This document shows positions 34,301 through 44,171 of a stretch of 53,609 nucleotides of DNA, one piece after another. A program made the translations under genes and the position numbers. The first letter of the stretch is position 1; every line of letters begins with the position of its first letter. The notes below the pieces were generated by a model that saw only the letters and a list, made by a program, of their open reading frames with translations, was not told the origin of the DNA and did not search any database. Source of the stretch: Pinisolibacter aquiterrae (lineage in GTDB: Bacteria; Pseudomonadota; Alphaproteobacteria; Rhizobiales; Ancalomicrobiaceae); contig NZ_JAFNIH010000033.1 of NCBI RefSeq assembly GCF_019160155.1, positions 1 to 53,609 on the forward strand, in the 5' to 3' direction.

Positions 34301-35697
34301 TTCTCCAGATCGCCGCTCGCATTCACTCGGAGGTCGAGGATTTCGAGGAAGCCCGCCGTCTGGTCCATCTCGGCCTGAAGATCGATCCGGCCCGCATGGG
34401 TGGCTACATCCTCGGCGCGCGCATCGCACGCCGCCTCGAGGACATGGAGGAGGCGGACCGTCTCGACGCCGCGGCCGCACGGATCTGGCCCGACCGTTCG
34501 GCCGCCCTGTCGTCGCGAGTCGAACGCGCCATCTCTCGACGAGACACCACATCGGCCGATCACTATGTCCACCGCGTCATGCAGGGCGCGCGGATCCACG
34601 GCGAGAAGCTGCCGATGCGTCTGCTGTGGTCGGTCGCCGCCCTCTATGCGGAGAAGGGAGACTTCCCCCGCTTCCTCGAACTCGCTCGCGAGGTTCTCGG
34701 GGCGATCGACGCGGTGTTTCCCAGCGATCTCCCTATGTGGCACGGCGAGCCGTCGAGCGGCGAAACGATGATGGTCATCGCGCGCGGCGGACCCGGCGAC
34801 GAGGTACGGCTCTACGGGTCAATTCTGCGGCGGGTCGGCGAAGATCTCGGCCATCTCGTCCATGTGGGCGATCCCCGCCTCGAGAGCATTTTCCGCCGCA
34901 ACTTCCCTTCGGCCGACTTCATCGGCAATCCCTGGTCCGGTCGCCGGCTTCATCGTCGCCGAGACCAGATCCCCGACGCGCTTCGCCGTGGGTTCGCGCC
35001 CGGCTCTCTGGAGGCGGCGCGCCGCTTTTCGGTGTTCGTGCCGCGCAAGGAGCTGGCCCGCGTGCGATGGATCGCCACCGCCGATTCCCTGATCACGACC
35101 CTGCTTCATCCTCACTTCGGCGATGCGGCGCCCGCCGGCGATCCGCGCCCGTTGATCGCCGACCCCGAACGGCTCGCCGAGGTTCGCGCGCTCCTGGCGG
35201 GGCTGCCGAAGGGACCGAAGATCGGCATCTCCTGGCGCGCCAGTTACGTCAGCGCCAATCGCTTTTCCGGTGCCTTCTTCGACGTCGAGGAAATGGCGGA
35301 TCTGTTGGCAGTCGAGGGCGCCGTCTACATCGATCTCCATCCCAACGTCATCGACGAGGAGTTCGAACGCGCGCAGGAATTGGCCGGCGGCCGGTTCGTG
35401 CGTCCGCCCTTCGATCTCTACAACGACTTCGAGGCGATCGCGGCGCTGGCGGTGGAACTGGACGCCGTGATCGTGCCGGGCGTGACTCAGCGCGACGTCG
35501 CCGGGGCGTTCCGGACGGCCGACATCTGGTCGTTCAATCTGGCCAAGGAATACAGCGAGCGTTGGCGCATCACCCGAGACGAGCGCGATCGCTTCCAACC
35601 CGCCATTCTGCATCACGACACCACGCGATACGGTGACCGCGCGGCCATTGCCGCCGCCCTGAAGGCCAGAGTCGAACAATTGGTGAGGGGGCGATGA
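31399..35697 (+). CDS. Giant TPR protein with C-terminal heptosyltransferase-like domain
   Basis: About 1,432 residues from TTG 31399, which has GGGGG seven bases upstream; GTG 31336 is an alternative. The N-terminal 400 residues are unrecognised (FRTRALDDSIRAHRFFSIPR, VYCVFGATGPVLNAVGGFFR). The middle, about residues 480-1110, is a long series of TPR-like helical repeats (DTAEHLLRRLMAESNPAL, WAEAARLYSGILAQRPL, KARDFARRAVQSAPRNPG). The last 320 residues look like a GT9/heptosyltransferase-type module: GETMMVIARGGPGDEVRL, PKGPKIGISWRASYVSANRF, VYIDLHPNVIDEE and YNDFEAIAALAVELDAVIVP. It overlaps pseG in ATGA, so it belongs to the pseudaminic acid operon and may transfer or organise transfer of that sugar. 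Enzyme activity is inferred. Confidence 0.75.
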   Translation: MKFPGAKLLSSSWRLILSEWKFRTRALDDSIRAHRFFSIPRRDEFKLPPKGTSVYCVFGATGPVLNAVGGFFRGEPLIFVRATRRGSFTYETLRLIAAAGPGIRPIFATRDAYEQVALRSPKLASLGRVAILSPLSLVTVPKGIEALWLLPTVAERTVDPLDVDAAALADLFGISPDVIQTPHPPEVVFVGSSHIGVQASHDEMIARSRLKALGREGSEQVEHRTMTSPFALDAMTRARREGALTYDDLTHRRNAGPTVVACDEAVASALTLAGFQVLLASPATADDALAEPERITRERAVEILIRSLADTRFVVSASRRRLSWTAVQARLDLREMRPTARSPIETGLRDLDLIDDVEVGVLARDMAQSSGLGESAAHILRRVVRQEASESMPRLLRRADLVDDVLDLAAACLPPTDQPAALRLRARIDGDVEAAIYDLNRLIQVHGASQALLDQIGTVFADLSEVVVGLAGRFTSAGEYRVALALVAPAAERPGASPEVLRPTVDTLLKLGLSDRAMVFAEKLATFDPTDGAVIDALMESDDTPPPSSTQSDERPLQLLLVDARRALARGESDTAEHLLRRLMAESNPALAIAASEDLTDILLVQERDEEAVEIATRAVDKAAGRLRDAAAVALSEVQLFAGFNDAALKTLRLAQSSGSTQAGTRLRALLVRSGRLEEEIAEFEKIHAQAPTLNHLGHLMQLLSLADRMDDMRAVADEARRQGRNHPADIAFLEGTILVGKMMWHEASERLAPFFDSSSRGQRIAMLVGRAALGAGDAARAQIAFHMAAQAPGTRTLAQTELARLAETAGDWAEAARLYSGILAQRPLSVVNGMRWATAVRRSGTLPDLKISLEAQAEASLEARVAFWLSLLAGEEGRLDGVIHWARRAFALEPLNTDLARYLNDALILDGDVPGAVKVVDDIAAGIRPIGLRVIEVADMYRSIGEMDKARDFARRAVQSAPRNPGVLQIAARIHSEVEDFEEARRLVHLGLKIDPARMGGYILGARIARRLEDMEEADRLDAAAARIWPDRSAALSSRVERAISRRDTTSADHYVHRVMQGARIHGEKLPMRLLWSVAALYAEKGDFPRFLELAREVLGAIDAVFPSDLPMWHGEPSSGETMMVIARGGPGDEVRLYGSILRRVGEDLGHLVHVGDPRLESIFRRNFPSADFIGNPWSGRRLHRRRDQIPDALRRGFAPGSLEAARRFSVFVPRKELARVRWIATADSLITTLLHPHFGDAAPAGDPRPLIADPERLAEVRALLAGLPKGPKIGISWRASYVSANRFSGAFFDVEEMADLLAVEGAVYIDLHPNVIDEEFERAQELAGGRFVRPPFDLYNDFEAIAALAVELDAVIVPGVTQRDVAGAFRTADIWSFNLAKEYSERWRITRDERDRFQPAILHHDTTRYGDRAAIAAALKARVEQLVRGR

Positions 35698-36728
35698 AGA
35701 TCCTCATTCGTGCCGACGCCTCGTCGGCGATCGGCACCGGCCATGTCTACCGTTGCTCGTCCTTGGCCGAAGAACTCGTTCGGGCCGGCCATCAGGTCAC
35801 TTTCGTCTGCCGTGCTCAACCGGGTCACTTGGTCGACCTGCTACGCTCTCGCGGCCACGACGTTCATGCACTCCGACCGACCGACGACGGCCGCGCGACC
35901 GGCGACCGAGATGCCATGGAGACCGCCGCCGTCGCGTCTGGTCCCTTCGATTGGTGCATCGTCGATCACTACGGTCTCGATGCCTCCTTCGAACGAGCGA
36001 TCCGAATCGTCGCCCGCCACGTCCTGGTGATCGACGATCTCGCCGACCGTCCCCACGATTGCGACGTGCTGGTCGATGCGAGCCACGGTGCCGAGGACGC
36101 CTCCGTCTACGACGGTCTCGTCCCGGCGCGAACCCGTCGACTGGTCGGCCAAGACTACGTGCTGTTGCGCGCCGCGTTTCGCGCGATGGCGCCCGCTCCT
36201 GCACTCGATGACGTACGCAGACTGCTGGTTTCCTTCGGTGGCAACGATCCACCGGGTATGACGCTCCGCGCCGTCGGCGTCTTGAAGGATCCGGTCTTCG
36301 CGAGTCTTCATATCGACGTCACTTCGAGCATCGCCAATCCTCGGCTCGAAACTCTGCGGCAGGCGATGCACGGCCACGACCGCTTCCACTTCCACGTCGA
36401 CACACCCGACTTCCATCGACTGCTGCGCGACTGTGACCTGTGTCTGGGCGCCGGCGGCACCACGACTTGGGAGCGCTTCTATCTCGGCAAGCCGTCGTTG
36501 GTGATCACGCTCGCCGACAATCAATTCGCCTTCTCGGATCGGCTCGCCCGAGCGCAGTTGATCCGCCTCGTCGGCTACGCGCCCGAACTCGACGACGAAG
36601 ATCTGGCACGCGCCTTGATCGAGACCATCGCCGATCGAGAATGGCGGCGCAGCGCCGCCTTGTCAGGCATGGCGTTGATCGACGGCGGCGGGGTCTCACG
36701 GGTTGCGTCGGCCCTGGAGCTTCACTAG
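35694..36728 (+). CDS. pseG: PseG, UDP-2,4-diacetamido-2,4,6-trideoxy-beta-L-altropyranose hydrolase
   Basis: 344 residues, starting in an ATGA overlap with the TPR gene. The opening MKILIRADASSAIGTGHVYR and the next block VTFVCRAQPGHLVDLLRSRG are diagnostic for PseG, a GT-B fold related to MurG. Further support is CIVDHYGLDASFE, LVSFGGNDPPGMTLRAV and LGAGGTTTWERFYLGKPSLV near the C-terminus. PseG removes UDP from the 2,4-diacetamido altrose intermediate, the fourth pathway step, in the cytoplasm. Length is typical. PseH, which acts just before it, is encoded 104 bases downstream. Confidence 0.94.
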   Translation: MKILIRADASSAIGTGHVYRCSSLAEELVRAGHQVTFVCRAQPGHLVDLLRSRGHDVHALRPTDDGRATGDRDAMETAAVASGPFDWCIVDHYGLDASFERAIRIVARHVLVIDDLADRPHDCDVLVDASHGAEDASVYDGLVPARTRRLVGQDYVLLRAAFRAMAPAPALDDVRRLLVSFGGNDPPGMTLRAVGVLKDPVFASLHIDVTSSIANPRLETLRQAMHGHDRFHFHVDTPDFHRLLRDCDLCLGAGGTTTWERFYLGKPSLVITLADNQFAFSDRLARAQLIRLVGYAPELDDEDLARALIETIADREWRRSAALSGMALIDGGGVSRVASALELH

Positions 36729-36832
36729 GTTGAGCGCGCAAATCGACCCTTCCGTAAAAGCTGCCAGGATCGGCTAGTCGTTCTCAGTTCTATCGAAGCA
36801 CGGCGCAGGGCCGTGCACAGAGGGCACTCATC

Positions 36833-37432
36833 ATGCAGCAACTAGAACTGATCGATATTTCGCTCGATCACGCAGAGCTTGTTCTGAAGTGGAGAAACGA
36901 TCCTGCCGTTGCCGAGTTTCTCTATTCGGATCACGCGATCGCCATGGACGAGCACGTCCGCTGGATCGAGCGGGTCATAGTAGCCGACGATCGCCGTTAC
37001 TGGATCATCAATTTCGACGGCGTACCGATGGGCGTTGCCGGTATCTACGACAAGAGCGATCACAATCGCCGCTGCTCATGGATGTTCTATCTCGCCAATC
37101 CCGCCGCGCGCGGCAAAGGTATTGGAAGTCTCGTCGAGTATTACGTCATAGAATATGTATTTCGAGGTCTCGGTTATCAGAAACTGTCTTGCGAGGTACT
37201 CGAATTCAACGACAACGTGACACGTCTTCACTTGCGGCATGGGTTCAAACAGGAGTGCTTGCTGAGGCGCCACATCTATAAGAACAACGAGTGGCACAAC
37301 GTCGTCGGCCTCGCTCTCCTCGACGACGAGTGGCAAGCCGTGCGCCCGGAGATCATTTCCCGGATGCACGCCAAGGGCCTGACGCCGCCGATCGTACCGG
37401 GGCTCGATCTCGCGCCCTCCCAAAGCGACTGA
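36833..37432 (+). CDS. pseH: PseH, UDP-4-amino-sugar N-acetyltransferase
   Basis: 199 residues with an AGAGGG site before ATG 36833. It is a GNAT protein with the PseH pattern: LVLKWRNDPAVAEFLYSDHA, then EHVRWIERV, then the acetyl-CoA loop NPAARGKGIGSLVEYYVIEY, and LSCEVLEFNDNVTRLHLRHG. PseH acetylates the 4-amino group made by PseC, giving the substrate of PseG. It follows pseG in the same direction. The C-terminal 25 residues (KGLTPPIVPGLDLAPSQ) are an extension not typical of the family and are probably disordered. Confidence 0.92.
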   Translation: MQQLELIDISLDHAELVLKWRNDPAVAEFLYSDHAIAMDEHVRWIERVIVADDRRYWIINFDGVPMGVAGIYDKSDHNRRCSWMFYLANPAARGKGIGSLVEYYVIEYVFRGLGYQKLSCEVLEFNDNVTRLHLRHGFKQECLLRRHIYKNNEWHNVVGLALLDDEWQAVRPEIISRMHAKGLTPPIVPGLDLAPSQSD

Positions 37433-37472
37433 TTTCCGAGACGGGAAGCCTCCACTGCCTTCGGTAAGACAG

Positions 37473-38174
37473 ATGAGCATGATGGAATCAGAGCTGCAAC
37501 TCGCCCTTCCTATGGAGCGGATCGTCACCCTGCTGGCGCGTCAGTTGGGTAATCTGTTCGAATTCCATTCATCGGAAAGAGGTGCGTTGGAAGAGGCCAT
37601 CGAATCCAGCGTGCCGTCCATGGCCGATTGCTTCCGCGCATGCCGAAACAAATACTACTCACGCGATGGATCTGCGTACTTCAACCCGTTTCACTCCGGG
37701 CAATACGTCATATTTCTCTATTTCGTGTCCCATCATCTGTCCCTTCACGGACACACATCCCTTGCCGACCGGGTATACTACCTCAACAAGGCGCTCAACG
37801 GACTCGACATCTTTCACGGGGTCGAGATGCCCTGGGCGTTCTTCTTGGACCACCCCGTCGGCGCGGTCATCGGACGTGCCGAGATCGGCGCGGGCTTCAC
37901 CTTCTGCCAAAACTGCACGGTCGGCAGCAGCCGTGGGGTCTTCCCGGTCATCGAGCGCGAGGTGACCCTCTTCGCCGGTGCCATGGTCATTGGACGCAGC
38001 CGCATCGGCAGATGCACCGTGATCGGAGCTGGAACACAGGTCGTCGACCGGGACATCCCTCCCTACTCCGTGGTAAATGGAAGCCGTGACGATCTCGTCG
38101 TTCGAACGATTTCTCCTGAGAGTTTCGAGAAACGCTCCTTCTTCCACACCTCAGTTTTAGACGCGCACGAATAG
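37473..38174 (+). CDS. Left-handed beta-helix acyltransferase (serine acetyltransferase-like)
   Basis: 233 residues. The first 110 are helical (LPMERIVTLLARQLGNLFEF, CFRACRNKYYSR, HLSLHGHTSLADRVYYLNKA), as in CysE. Hexapeptide repeats follow (FLDHPVGAVIGRAEIGAGFT, GAMVIGRSRIGRCTVIGAGT, VVDRDIPPYSVVNGS), forming the left-handed helix of acyl-CoA-dependent transferases. The CysE histidine is probably in IFHGVEMPW. It lies 40 bases after pseH inside the pseudaminic acid cluster, so O- or N-acylation of that sugar or its glycan is more likely than cysteine synthesis. Confidence 0.82.
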   Translation: MSMMESELQLALPMERIVTLLARQLGNLFEFHSSERGALEEAIESSVPSMADCFRACRNKYYSRDGSAYFNPFHSGQYVIFLYFVSHHLSLHGHTSLADRVYYLNKALNGLDIFHGVEMPWAFFLDHPVGAVIGRAEIGAGFTFCQNCTVGSSRGVFPVIEREVTLFAGAMVIGRSRIGRCTVIGAGTQVVDRDIPPYSVVNGSRDDLVVRTISPESFEKRSFFHTSVLDAHE

Positions 38175-38227
38175 GGTACGCTCATTCGGCGAAACCCATT
38201 ACGATCTCAATCCAATCCAGAAAGACG

Positions 38228-38896
38228 ATGGACCCCGCCATGGCGTACGACTCGTTTCTTCATATCGTCATGTGCACGGACTCTCTGAGTTTCCCTCGCC
38301 CGTGGCACGCGGCGAAAGAGACGGAATCACCCGAGTATTTTTTCAGATTCCGTTCGACCTACCCCTACCTGCTTCAGACCAAACTGAAGAACGCCTTCAC
38401 CTCGTCCGAAGTGCAGGTCACCAATCTGGGTCAACGGGCCTCGACCATCCATCTGGCACACCTCAAACGACTCGACCTCGTCTCTTGGTTCGAGCCCAGT
38501 GTCTGTATTTTGCACCACGGTATCGTCGATTGTTGGCTGCGCCGAACCGAAGCCAATCTACAGCGCTGCGATGTCACACAATTCGAACAATACCTCGTCG
38601 AAATTCTCGACGCTCGTGACAAACAGGCGGTGAAGCCCCCGATGATCGTCATCGGCATCATGCCGACCACCAAGGCCATGCTCGAAAAAGAGCCTGATCA
38701 GAATCTCGAGGTCACGAAGTACAACGACTGCATGAGGCGCGTCTTGGATGGTCGCGGAATTTTCCTCGACGTGGAGAAGATGTTCGGCGCGATGAACGAG
38801 GAGATCCTTCATCTCGACGGACACCATTTGTCGCGGCTCGGTCACAAGCTGTATGCCGACGAACTCTTCAACATCCTGCAGAAGGTTTTGAAATGA
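38228..38896 (+). CDS. SGNH-fold hydrolase, putative sugar O-acyl esterase or transferase
   Basis: 222 residues. SGNH blocks can be followed: block I CTDSLSFPR with Asp-Ser, block II NLGQRASTI with the glycine, block III ILHHGIVDC where the usual GxND is altered, and block V ILHLDGHHLSRLGHKLYADEL with Asp-x-x-His. The order and spacing fit a GDSL-like hydrolase of about 220 residues. It is cytoplasmic by sequence, with no signal peptide. Next to an acyltransferase gene it may handle acyl groups on pseudaminic acid. The altered block III leaves activity uncertain. ATG 38240 (MAYDSF) is an alternative start. Confidence 0.78.
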   Translation: MDPAMAYDSFLHIVMCTDSLSFPRPWHAAKETESPEYFFRFRSTYPYLLQTKLKNAFTSSEVQVTNLGQRASTIHLAHLKRLDLVSWFEPSVCILHHGIVDCWLRRTEANLQRCDVTQFEQYLVEILDARDKQAVKPPMIVIGIMPTTKAMLEKEPDQNLEVTKYNDCMRRVLDGRGIFLDVEKMFGAMNEEILHLDGHHLSRLGHKLYADELFNILQKVLK

Positions 38897-39238
38897 GATT
38901 TGAGACAATCATCATATGGAGCTGCGGCTCCAACGCCGTAGCGCTCGCCTCGAATATGAAGGGGCACCTCGACGGGACCGCAAGCGAAACGGCCTCGACA
39001 GAACTTTGCGGATCCCGCCCCTGAGGCGACGAACATCCGTTCGACAGAACGTGACTTCAGAGTCGGTAACCGGCGTCTGCCGAGCGGCCGCTCCATCCAA
39101 GAGGCCGCTGCCCTCGGCCGAAGAGACCGAGACGCCGGCCCGATCGTCCGTGGCCAGTTCCAGTTCCACCGCCGAGTGGACGGACGGGTTGAAATCCGAA
39201 TGATCCCGAAGGAGACGCTCGGATCGAGTATTCGATGA
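38893..39238 (+). pseudogene. Possible decayed small gene coupled to the SGNH gene
   Basis: An ATG overlaps the SGNH stop in ATGA and reads MRFETIIIWSCGSNAVALAS, then stops near 39023. A second frame ending at 39238 reads coherently (DFRVGNRRLPSGRSIQEAAA, FQFHRRVDGRVEIRMIPKET). Together they could be the remains of one gene with a frameshift near 39015. I recognise no family, and either part may be chance. Confidence 0.3.
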
Positions 39239-39910
39239 TCGTGGCACGATGTCGCATATGCGCCGAAGAAGAATATCCTGCGCCTCCGGTGACTGCGGAC
39301 GTCATTCGCAACAACGATCTCATCGGCGAAACGCCATATACAATCAATAGGGGTATATTCATACAAATAAATTTTAACGAGTATTCACGACGTGGCGCGG
39401 GGGGAAGCGAAGCCAAGAGCGACGGTCCATTCATCGAGTTGCACGCCAAGGTCGACTATGTCGACCCAGGATTCTACCGAAGGTCGGTATTCTCGCGCCA
39501 CCAGATGCCCTCCCCCAAGAGCCGACCGGACGAATCGAAGAATCACGACGTCATCAGTGCGTCGAAGGCTCATCGCGCATGAGCCTCTTGCGCGGCATGC
39601 TCGACGGGCCGATCAGTTGCGCCGCACCGCACTTCGCGCCGTTCACGTCGACCCGAGCCGCTCAGGTGGCCGACGCAGTGGGGATTTATCCCGGTGAGGA
39701 CTCATCGCAACATCAACGCTTTTTTAACGCAAGGAGAGCCATGCAGCCGAGGCATCGTGCCTTGATCTTCCAACGCGCAGAGAGTACAGCAAGCTGCATC
39801 ACGGTGCGTCTTGAAGTGTCGATCGACACCTTCTCAAAATCTTGCTGCATGTTGGCCACAGTCGATAGCAGCAGGGTTGAACGCCAATATCAGATTCCGG
39901 GGGTCGGTAG
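39239..39910. other. Non-coding or degenerate spacer with an AT-rich island
   Basis: About 670 bases upstream of pseB with no convincing gene. The segment around 39340-39385 is markedly AT-rich (TATATTCATACAAATAAATT) in a GC-rich window and may hold a promoter or be foreign. A 114-codon frame (39579-39923) runs into pseB but has no recognisable motif. GGGGGT just before ATG 39911 is the likely pseB ribosome binding site. Confidence 0.5.
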
Positions 39911-42150
<2,240 letters not shown>

Positions 42151-42161
42151 AAGGCGAAGAC

Positions 42162-43973
42162 ATGGCCGAAGCGCCCCTGCTGATCTACGAAGTCGCGAAT
42201 TTTCACGGTGGTGACGTCGAACAGATCTTCCGGGTGATCGACGCTCTCGCGCCCCTGTCCTATCCACGTCGCGCGATCAAGTTTCATCCGATCTCTGCCG
42301 ACGCCTTGGCCACGCCGGACTTCTCGGCCTACGAGCTCTATCGGCAGCTGGGCTTCGACGCGGTGACTTGGGAACGCGTGATCGACACCGCTCACGAACG
42401 GATCGGCGCGGTCTGGCTCGAAATGGCCGACGCCAATTGTGCGGCCGTCTTCGCGGCCAACAAGGCCCGCATCGCGGGTGTCAAATTCCAGGCCTCGATG
42501 GTCGACAACCGCGAGGTTCTCGCCGCCTTCACCGAGGCGCAGGGCGCCACCCCGGTCGACGTCATGGTCAACGTCTCGGGTTATGAGCTGACCGATCTCG
42601 AGGTCGTCGTCGATCGCATTCTGGCGGTGCCTCATCGCACGCTCACGCTGCAGATCGGCTTCCAAGGCTATCCGACCGAGCTTTCCGATACGCTGTTCAA
42701 CAAGATCGCCGTCATCCGTGCCCGCTTTCCCGATCTGCGTCTGGCGTTTGCCGACCACATCGCAGGCGAACTCGACATGGCGAAGCGGGTGCCGCTCCTG
42801 GCGGCCGCGTTGGGCTGCCATATCGTCGAAAAGCACGTTTGTCTCGATCGCGCCAGCACCCGCTACGACGGCTGGTCGGCTCTGGAGCCGGCCGAGATCG
42901 CTGCTCTCCAGATCGAGTTGGCCAGCCTGCCGCTGTTGTTCGGCGAACGGTTCGTCGCGCCGGCCGAGCGAGAGTATCTGCGCAAGAGCCTCGTCAAGCC
43001 GTTGGTGGCACACACACTCGCGCGCGGTCGTTTCGTCTCCGTCGGCGACGTGATCTTCCGCCGTTCGCCGCAGGACGGTCTGACATACTCCGCTCTCACG
43101 ACCGCTCAGATCCACGACCGCATGATCGCCGCCCGGGATATCCCGGCGGGCAGCGCTCTGCCACCGGATGCATTCCGGAAGGCGCGCGTCGCCTGCATCG
43201 TCGCCTGCCGGATGAAGTCTTCCCGCCTGCCCAAGAAGGCGTTGCTGCCGATTGCCGGCATGCCTTCGGTCGAGCGCTGCCTCGAGGGTGTGTTGCGCAC
43301 CAGAGGGCTCGATCTCGTCTGCCTGGCGACCTCGACCCACGAAGACGATGCGGTCCTGGGCGAGTACACTCTCGGTGGACGCGCGTTGTTCCATCGAGGC
43401 GACCCGGACGACGTGCTTCGGCGTTATCTCGACGTCTGCGAGGCGCACGACATCGACGTGATCTGTCGGGTCACCGCCGATTGTCCGACCCCCTCGGCCG
43501 AGGTCATCGAATACCTGCTGCAGCGGCACTTCGAGACGGGCGCCGACTTCACTCGGTCGCGTCGCGAGGCTGTCGGAACCGGCGCTCACATCATCAACGT
43601 CGAGGCGATGAAGCGTGTGCTCGCGCTCAAGGGCCGAGCGGAATACTCGGAGTACATGAACCTCTATTTCGAGAACAATCCGGAGCATTTTCGCATCTCG
43701 ATCGTCGATTTGCCCGACGCTCTGATCCGGGACCACCGCCTGACGCTGGACTATCCGGAAGATCTCGCGATGTATGAAGCATTGTTCGCCGAACTGGCAC
43801 GACGCGACCGCGAGGCCGACATCCGTGCGATCTTCGAGGTGCTCGACGAGTGCCCCGAAATTGCCGGAATAAACGGGGACATTGCTCCCAAGTACAAGGC
43901 CGATCCCGCTCTGATCGAACTCTTGGGGCGAGTGACCCGGATCGACACAGCGCCCGGCGATCGCCGCGCCTGA
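42162..43973 (+). CDS. Fused NeuB-type synthase and SpsF-type cytidylyltransferase (PseI-PseF)
   Basis: 603 residues. Residues 1-340 are a divergent NeuB-family synthase: LIYEVANFHGGDVEQIFRVI replaces the usual AEIGxNHNG opening, then LTLQIGFQGYPTEL, FADHIAGELD, HIVEKHVCLDR, and an SAF domain (MIAARDIPAGSALPPDAF). From about residue 342 an SpsF-like nucleotidyltransferase begins: VACIVACRMKSSRLPKKALL, LEGVLRTRGLDLVCLATSTH, RVTADCPTPSAEVIEYLL and LTLDYPEDLAMYEALF. The first half should make pseudaminic acid from the PseG product and phosphoenolpyruvate, and the second should activate it as CMP-sugar. This supplies the two steps otherwise missing from the pathway. The fusion is unusual; no frameshift is involved. 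Confidence 0.88.
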   Translation: MAEAPLLIYEVANFHGGDVEQIFRVIDALAPLSYPRRAIKFHPISADALATPDFSAYELYRQLGFDAVTWERVIDTAHERIGAVWLEMADANCAAVFAANKARIAGVKFQASMVDNREVLAAFTEAQGATPVDVMVNVSGYELTDLEVVVDRILAVPHRTLTLQIGFQGYPTELSDTLFNKIAVIRARFPDLRLAFADHIAGELDMAKRVPLLAAALGCHIVEKHVCLDRASTRYDGWSALEPAEIAALQIELASLPLLFGERFVAPAEREYLRKSLVKPLVAHTLARGRFVSVGDVIFRRSPQDGLTYSALTTAQIHDRMIAARDIPAGSALPPDAFRKARVACIVACRMKSSRLPKKALLPIAGMPSVERCLEGVLRTRGLDLVCLATSTHEDDAVLGEYTLGGRALFHRGDPDDVLRRYLDVCEAHDIDVICRVTADCPTPSAEVIEYLLQRHFETGADFTRSRREAVGTGAHIINVEAMKRVLALKGRAEYSEYMNLYFENNPEHFRISIVDLPDALIRDHRLTLDYPEDLAMYEALFAELARRDREADIRAIFEVLDECPEIAGINGDIAPKYKADPALIELLGRVTRIDTAPGDRRA

Positions 43974-44034
43974 CGAGAGGGGCGAGTGACCCGGATCGAC
44001 ACGGCGCCCGGCGATCGCCGCGCCTGACGAGAGG
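43927..44034 (+). repeat. 54-bp tandem duplication across the end of the fused synthase gene
   Basis: The unit beginning GGCGAGTGACCCGGATCGAC at 43927 is repeated at 43981 with one base difference (ACAG versus ACGG). The first copy encodes the last residues (VTRIDTAPGDRRA) and the TGA at 43971-43973; the second lies beyond the stop. A further GGCG follows at 44035. The sharp boundary and near-identity indicate a recent duplication. Confidence 0.9.
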
Positions 44035-44171
44035 GGCGCGAGCCCAGAGCGATCTCTGCGCCCCCCCTGCGAAGCCGATTGGCCGGCGAGAGGGACGGGT
44101 CGTTTCGAACGTCGATCCGGGTTGCGCCCGGGCGATGACTTGAGATTGGTCGCCAACCCGACGGGCCATGG

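Noticed and set aside
32743-34743. A 666-codon minus-strand frame
   Set aside because: Antisense shadow of the giant TPR gene, which has repeat structure and start/stop coupling with pseG.
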